Of a DNA stretch of 64,000 nt, positions 59,767-64,000 are shown in pieces. Each line of letters opens with the position of its first letter. Within the stretch, counting starts at the first letter, position 1. This stretch comes from JBHIDJ01 sp046760105 (GTDB lineage: Bacteria; Pseudomonadota; Gammaproteobacteria; Acidiferrobacterales; SPGG2), in NCBI GenBank assembly GCA_046760105.1, contig JBHIDJ010000006.1:10091-74090 (forward strand). The letters are read 5' to 3'. Under the pieces are notes generated by a model. That model ran no database searches. It was not told the DNA's origin and saw only the letters and a list, made by a program, of their open reading frames with translations. Position numbers and translations under genes: made by a program.

Positions 59767-61131
59767 ATGCGTGAAACACAATCACATGATACATCGTTTA
59801 TAAGCCTGAACTTGCCGGACACGCTTCGGCGCGCAGTAGCGGACGCGGGGTTTAAAGTGTGTACGCCGATTCAGGCCCAGGCGTTACCGATAGCATTGGC
59901 GGGTCGCGACGTCGCCGGGCAGGCGCAGACCGGTACCGGCAAGACGGCCGCATTCCTGCTGGCGATGTTTAATCAGCTGTTGGTCAGGGCGCCGGATAAC
60001 CACCAGCGTCCTACGCAACCGCGCGCGCTCATAGTGGCGCCGACACGGGAACTCGCCGTACAGATTCACCGCGATGCCGCCGTTCTGGGCAAACACGCCG
60101 CTTTCAAGCTGGGCCTGGTGTACGGCGGTACCGGCTACGCGTCGCAGCGCAACCAGCTGGCCGCGGGAGTGGACGTGCTGATCGGCACCCCAGGGCGTTT
60201 AATCGACTATTTGAAACAGCGGGTGTTCAGCCTAAAGGCGGTCGAGGTGGTTGTGCTCGATGAAGCGGACCGCATGTTTGACTTGGGTTTCATCAAGGAC
60301 ATCCGTTATCTATTGCGTCGTATGCCGTCGCCCACCCGACGTTTGGGTATGCTGTTCTCTGCTACCCTGTCCTACCGTGTGATGGAGCTCGCGTACGAAC
60401 ACATGAATAACCCCGAGTTCATCCGTGTGGAACCGGATAAGGTGACCGTGGATGAGGTCAAGCAGCAACTATATCACCCGGCCAACGAGGAGAAGATCCG
60501 CCTATTGGTCGGGTTATTGCGGCATATGGATCCGCTACGCAGCCTCGTATTCACCAACACCAAGGAGGCCGCCGAACGTGTGAGCGCCTGGCTGCGCAGT
60601 AATGGTTTCAACGCCGAGAGCCTCACTGGCGATGTGCCGCAGCGCCAGCGCCTACATGTGCTGCAACAGTTCACCGAAGGCACGTTGCCGGTGCTGGTCG
60701 CCACCGATGTTGCCGCGCGCGGCTTGCACATACCGGATGTAAGCCACGTGTTCAATTACGATCTGCCGCAGGATGCAGAAGACTACGTGCATCGCATTGG
60801 TCGTACGGCCCGCGCGGGCAGTAGTGGTGATGCCATCAGTTTCGTGTGTGAGGATTACGCCTATTCGCTGATCGACATCGAAAAGTTTATTGGTCATGCG
60901 ATTGCGGTAGAGCGTATCGGCGAAGAACTGATGCCAGAGCTGCAACCGCCGATAAGACGCCGCCGAGCGCACGCCTCACGTAAAACGTCGTCTAGGCGCC
61001 CGCCCGGCCAACGTGCCCGACGACAGCCGACCCGCAAGCACGCAGCCCAGCCAGTTGCAGGCAACAGAGACCGGCCTAACAGAACTAGTAAGCAACGCAC
61101 ACGCACAGCCCGCAAGCCGACCATCGCTTAG
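59767..61131 (+). CDS. rhlB: DEAD-box RNA helicase RhlB
   Basis: RhlB unwinds RNA and in E. coli works with RNase E in the degradosome. The 454-residue protein has the full motif series: Q motif (CTPIQAQALPIA), motif I AQTGTGKT, Ia PTRELAVQ, II DEADRMFDLGF, III SATLS, IV VFTNTKEAAERV, V ARGLHIPDV and VI HRIGRTARAG. After residue 395 a basic Arg/Lys/Thr-rich tail of about 60 residues follows, probably RNA-binding. Divergent from trxA as in E. coli, which supports RhlB over other DEAD-box members. Confidence 0.93.
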   Translation: MRETQSHDTSFISLNLPDTLRRAVADAGFKVCTPIQAQALPIALAGRDVAGQAQTGTGKTAAFLLAMFNQLLVRAPDNHQRPTQPRALIVAPTRELAVQIHRDAAVLGKHAAFKLGLVYGGTGYASQRNQLAAGVDVLIGTPGRLIDYLKQRVFSLKAVEVVVLDEADRMFDLGFIKDIRYLLRRMPSPTRRLGMLFSATLSYRVMELAYEHMNNPEFIRVEPDKVTVDEVKQQLYHPANEEKIRLLVGLLRHMDPLRSLVFTNTKEAAERVSAWLRSNGFNAESLTGDVPQRQRLHVLQQFTEGTLPVLVATDVAARGLHIPDVSHVFNYDLPQDAEDYVHRIGRTARAGSSGDAISFVCEDYAYSLIDIEKFIGHAIAVERIGEELMPELQPPIRRRRAHASRKTSSRRPPGQRARRQPTRKHAAQPVAGNRDRPNRTSKQRTRTARKPTIA

Positions 61132-61181
61132 TGACAGCACAAACGCGGTGACTCGCACGGGCAGCGCTGTTTGGATATCGA

Positions 61182-61967
61182 CTAAATGCTTGCCTTGATC
61201 TCGCGTAACTTGGGGACCGACAGCCGCGCTTCATCGGCGAACTGCAGGGCGCGCGTCAGCCGTGCAGGCGCAGAGCGACCGGTACACTGATGTTGCGGAT
61301 CGGCGTTAAAAGCATCTACCATACCGGCGATCACGGACTCACGTGGCAGCTTGGCGGCCGTTAGCCAGGCCTGAATGTCCATGACTTCATTGGCCACCTG
61401 ACGGGCCAATTCTTCGTGCCGTGCCCATAATTCGCCCACGGTACCGCCAGTAACTAGACCGGCGATGTTGGTGGTGAGGATATACACGTTCTTCCGCACT
61501 AGCTCGAACATTAGATCGCCCTGTGTTCTTAGCGACTGGCATGGAATATCGAGGCTCTGTAGCGCTTGCGCAATCAACGCGGTGCACGGCCCGTGGACAG
61601 GAGACGGAATGATTACCTTGTAGTCCTGCCCCTTCTTTTTTTCGAACCACACGACGATGACAGTCGGTTGTTGGAGGCTATGTGCGCGCCAATCTCTTGG
61701 CAGGAGCTCGTTTTGAAGCAGCCCGACGCGATCATGCCAAACCTTGGGCAGTTTTTTTAACACCGAATGGAGATCGTTTTCAACCACCGTAACCAGCACG
61801 AGCGCGGGGTTGGGCGTGTTTTTGGCCGCAGTGTCAATGTCCATGCTACGAGTCACGGGATAGATCGGACAGCCGATGCGCAACAGACCGCGTGCGAAGA
61901 CACCGCCCATTTCACCTACTCCGATTAATACTACAGGTTCTCGTAACATTTGCTTGATCTTTTTCAC
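61182..61967 (-). CDS. Ketopantoate reductase-like NAD(P)-binding protein
   Basis: The 261-residue protein begins with a Rossmann nucleotide-binding motif (VVLIGVGEMGGVFARGLLR). Its helical C-terminal part resembles the ApbA/PanE fold, but the catalytic Lys/Asn pattern of ketopantoate reductase is not clear. I do not assign pantothenate synthesis. The start is a GTG at 61967; the internal ATG at 61949 (MLREPVVLIGVG) is equally possible. It lies alone between rhlB and nfeD on the opposite strand. Confidence 0.65.
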   Translation of the reverse strand: MKKIKQMLREPVVLIGVGEMGGVFARGLLRIGCPIYPVTRSMDIDTAAKNTPNPALVLVTVVENDLHSVLKKLPKVWHDRVGLLQNELLPRDWRAHSLQQPTVIVVWFEKKKGQDYKVIIPSPVHGPCTALIAQALQSLDIPCQSLRTQGDLMFELVRKNVYILTTNIAGLVTGGTVGELWARHEELARQVANEVMDIQAWLTAAKLPRESVIAGMVDAFNADPQHQCTGRSAPARLTRALQFADEARLSVPKLREIKASI

Positions 61968-62080
61968 AGATTCGTGTCAGATTCTTTCCAATTCGTACTC
62001 TACGTCAACCCATCAGGGCTGAAGCCGGCTTACGTGTGGTGCGCGTGCCGTTCATGTCCATTGGAGGCTATCCTACTCGT

Positions 62081-63532
62081 ATGATGTCGTTAGTTATCAG
62101 GCGCATACGTCTCGCGCTTTTTCTCCTCCTTATTGGCTGGCCACTGTTCATTGTGGGGAATACCGGGGACGACTCGTCACGGGTTGTGTTGCTCGGTATT
62201 GATGGCCCTATCGGTCCGGCAACCGGTGATTACGTTCATCGCGGGCTCGAGAAGGCCAGGGAGATGAACGCGATCCTCGTGGTGCTGCGCATGGACACGC
62301 CAGGCGGGCTCGATACCGCCATGCGCGATATTATCCAGGATATCATCGCCTCCTCCGTGCCCGTCGCCATCTTTGTCGCACCCAGCGGCGCACGCGCTGC
62401 CAGTGCCGGCACCTACATCTTGTACGCAAGCCATATCGCCGCGATGGCGCCGGCGACAAACCTAGGCGCCGCCACACCGGTGCGCATCGGTGCTCCGGCG
62501 CCAGGCGGACCGCCGAGCGCGCCCGAGCGCGACAAGAAAGACGATAGCGCCGAGGAAGACAAGGCGGACAAGGACGATAAAGAGGATAAGAAGACAAAAA
62601 AAGACAAGGAGTCCTCGGGTAAAGCGGCGAAGTCCCAGGATGCGATGGAGAAAAAAATAATCAACGATGCTGTCGCCTACATACGGGGCCTTGCCCAAAT
62701 GCGCGGGCGCAACGTGGAGTGGGCGGAGAAGGCGGTGCGGGAGGCCGCGAGTCTGCCAGCGGAAGAGGCGGTGAAACAAAACGTAGCGGACCTAATCGCC
62801 AACGACGTTAGCGATCTCTTGGAGAAGATCAACGGGCGCAAGGTCGAGGTGCTCGGAAACGAGATCGAGTTGCAAACCAAGGCCGTCGTTATCACGCGCA
62901 TCGAGCCCGACTGGCGCAACCGGCTGCTGTCCGTCATTACCGATCCGACCGTGATTCCCATCCTGATGATGCTCGGCGTCATGGGCCTGCTCTACGAGCT
63001 CTTAAATCCAGGCTTCGTGTTGCCCGGTGTAATCGGGGGAATCTGCCTGCTGCTCGGCCTGTACGCAGTTCAGGTGTTGCCAGTGAACTATGCCGGTCTC
63101 GCTCTCATCCTGCTTGGTATGATGTTCATGATCGGCGAGGCGTTTGCTCCCAGTTTCGGCGCGCTCGGAATAGGCGGTGCCATTGCGTTCGTTGTCGGCT
63201 CCATCATGCTCATCGACACCGACGTCGAGGGTTATGGGATCTCCTGGCCCATTATTGTTACTGCCGCCATACTGGGGGCTGTCGTTTTCGGGGGCGTGGC
63301 GACACTAGCCCTAAAGGCGCGCAAGCGCGCGGTCGTCAGCGGCCAGGAAGAAATGATCGGCAATACCGGCGAGGCGCTTGAATCGTTTAAGACGGAAGGT
63401 AGAGTTCGTGTTCATAGTGAACACTGGAACGCGCGTACGCGCGCGCCGGTGAAGCGCGGTCAGAAGGTCAAGATCACCGGCATGGAAGGATTGGTGTTGC
63501 TCGTCGAGCCCGCCAACCCGGAGGAAAATTGA
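62081..63532 (+). CDS. NfeD family membrane serine protease (ClpP-class)
   Basis: NfeD-type proteases are membrane enzymes paired with SPFH (stomatin-like) proteins and implicated in membrane quality control. The 483-residue protein has a signal/anchor segment and a ClpP-like domain with the catalytic serine in PSGARAASAGTYIL. An unusual charged Lys/Asp/Glu-rich insert lies at about residues 158-195, followed by four to five membrane helices and a C-terminal OB fold (RGQKVKITGMEGLVLLVEP). The frame is open from 62036. The ATG at 62081 is preferred, although the GGAGG at 62063 is 13 bases away. Its SPFH partner starts two bases after the stop. Confidence 0.9.
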   Translation: MMSLVIRRIRLALFLLLIGWPLFIVGNTGDDSSRVVLLGIDGPIGPATGDYVHRGLEKAREMNAILVVLRMDTPGGLDTAMRDIIQDIIASSVPVAIFVAPSGARAASAGTYILYASHIAAMAPATNLGAATPVRIGAPAPGGPPSAPERDKKDDSAEEDKADKDDKEDKKTKKDKESSGKAAKSQDAMEKKIINDAVAYIRGLAQMRGRNVEWAEKAVREAASLPAEEAVKQNVADLIANDVSDLLEKINGRKVEVLGNEIELQTKAVVITRIEPDWRNRLLSVITDPTVIPILMMLGVMGLLYELLNPGFVLPGVIGGICLLLGLYAVQVLPVNYAGLALILLGMMFMIGEAFAPSFGALGIGGAIAFVVGSIMLIDTDVEGYGISWPIIVTAAILGAVVFGGVATLALKARKRAVVSGQEEMIGNTGEALESFKTEGRVRVHSEHWNARTRAPVKRGQKVKITGMEGLVLLVEPANPEEN

Positions 63533-63533
63533 T

Positions 63534-64000
63534 ATGAGTGAATTGTTCTCGTTTGGTTTTGTAATCGCCCTGGTTTTTATCTTGTTGTTCTCGGCCATCC
63601 GCATCCTGCGGGAGTACGAGCGCGGCGTGGTGTTCTTGCTCGGGCGTTTCTGGAGGGTCAAGGGGCCAGGGCTGATCATCATCATTCCGGGAATACAACA
63701 GATGGTGCGCGTTGATCTGCGCACTATCGTTATGGATGTACCCTCGCAGGATGTGATCTCGCGCGACAACGTCTCGGTGAAGGTCAACGCCGTGGTGTAC
63801 TTCCGCGTCGTTGACCCGGAGAAGGCGATCATCCAGGTGGAGGACTTTTTCGCCGCCACCAGCCAGCTCGCGCAGACCACCCTGCGCTCGGTACTCGGTA
63901 AACACGAGTTGGATGAGATGCTGGCGGAGCGCGATAAGCTCAATCTGGACATTCAAAAGGTGTTGGATATTCAGACCGATGTCTGGGGCATCAAGGTCAT
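63534..64000 (+). CDS. SPFH/Band 7 (stomatin-like) protein, partial
   Basis: Only the first 155 codons are in the window. A short N-terminal membrane hairpin (FGFVIALVFILLFSAIRIL) is followed by a stomatin-type SPFH domain: EYERGVVFLLGRFW, KGPGLIIIIPGIQQMVRVDLRT, SQDVISRDNVSVKVNAVVYFRV, and TTLRSVLGKHELDEML. Bacterial stomatins of this kind organise membrane microdomains and are usually encoded directly after nfeD, as here. A GGAGG ribosome-binding site lies 10 bases ahead of the ATG. The C-terminal half is beyond the right edge. Confidence 0.93.
   Translation, partial: MSELFSFGFVIALVFILLFSAIRILREYERGVVFLLGRFWRVKGPGLIIIIPGIQQMVRVDLRTIVMDVPSQDVISRDNVSVKVNAVVYFRVVDPEKAIIQVEDFFAATSQLAQTTLRSVLGKHELDEMLAERDKLNLDIQKVLDIQTDVWGIKV

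Overview
The window is 64 kb of chromosome around the replication origin of a gammaproteobacterium, with moderately high G+C and about 60 protein genes. The order dnaA / rpmH-rnpA-yidD-yidC-mnmE / mnmG / rsmG-parA-parB / atpIBEFHAGDC / glmU-glmS is the usual oriC-flanking order of Gammaproteobacteria. Further gammaproteobacterial linkages are polA next to engB, rhlB next to trxA and rho, and hemL-thiE-thiD next to a rubredoxin. I cannot name the genus. Cytochrome c4, rubredoxin and a complete F-type ATP synthase suggest a respiring organism. I see no insertion sequences, prophage, CRISPR array, tRNA or rRNA.

Layout: 1-5.5 kb, dnaA on the minus strand, a DnaA-box-bearing left edge, and the ribosome/RNase P/membrane-insertion/tRNA-modification operon. 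5.5-9.4 kb, a minus-strand MoxR-DUF58-transglutaminase operon set between mnmE and mnmG. 9.5-15.7 kb, mnmG, two small exported proteins, rsmG, parAB and a Sel1-like protein. 15.8-26.7 kb, the ATP synthase operon behind a good sigma-70-type promoter, then glmU and glmS. 26.7-34.1 kb, a minus-strand accessory block: a 1239-residue repeat-built AsmA-like protein, a glutathione S-transferase, a TPR protein, a SnoaL-like protein, a frameshifted VOC gene, a gamma-glutamylcyclotransferase-like protein and an isochorismatase-like hydrolase. 34.3-43.9 kb, uvrD, a diguanylate cyclase, a histone-deacetylase-like enzyme, a LOG-family protein, polA, a candidate small RNA, engB and cytochrome c4. 43.9-50.4 kb, a small orphan gene behind a consensus sigma-54 promoter, hemL-thiE-thiD, rubredoxin, and a large membrane regulator with a degenerate sigma-54-activator core. 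51-64 kb, a thiolase/multifunctional beta-oxidation pair, periplasmic proteins, rpmE, rho, trxA, rhlB, a reductase-like protein, and an NfeD protease with its SPFH partner, which runs off the edge.

Most genes are housekeeping. The points that stand out are: (1) a hairpin-rich intergenic RNA candidate between polA and engB, the locus of Spot 42 and ErsA, with a sigma-E-like -35 box, an anti-Shine-Dalgarno loop and a strong terminator; (2) inverted arrays of degenerate 7-bp repeats, in two sequence families, in four gaps just after mnmG, atpG, atpD and glmU; (3) a consensus -24/-12 promoter ahead of a 78-residue protein of unknown function; (4) a one-piece 7TM-GAF-receiver-like-AAA-Fis regulator that has lost its Walker A and GAFTGA motifs. 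All function assignments come from reading the sequence and recognising motifs; no database search was run.
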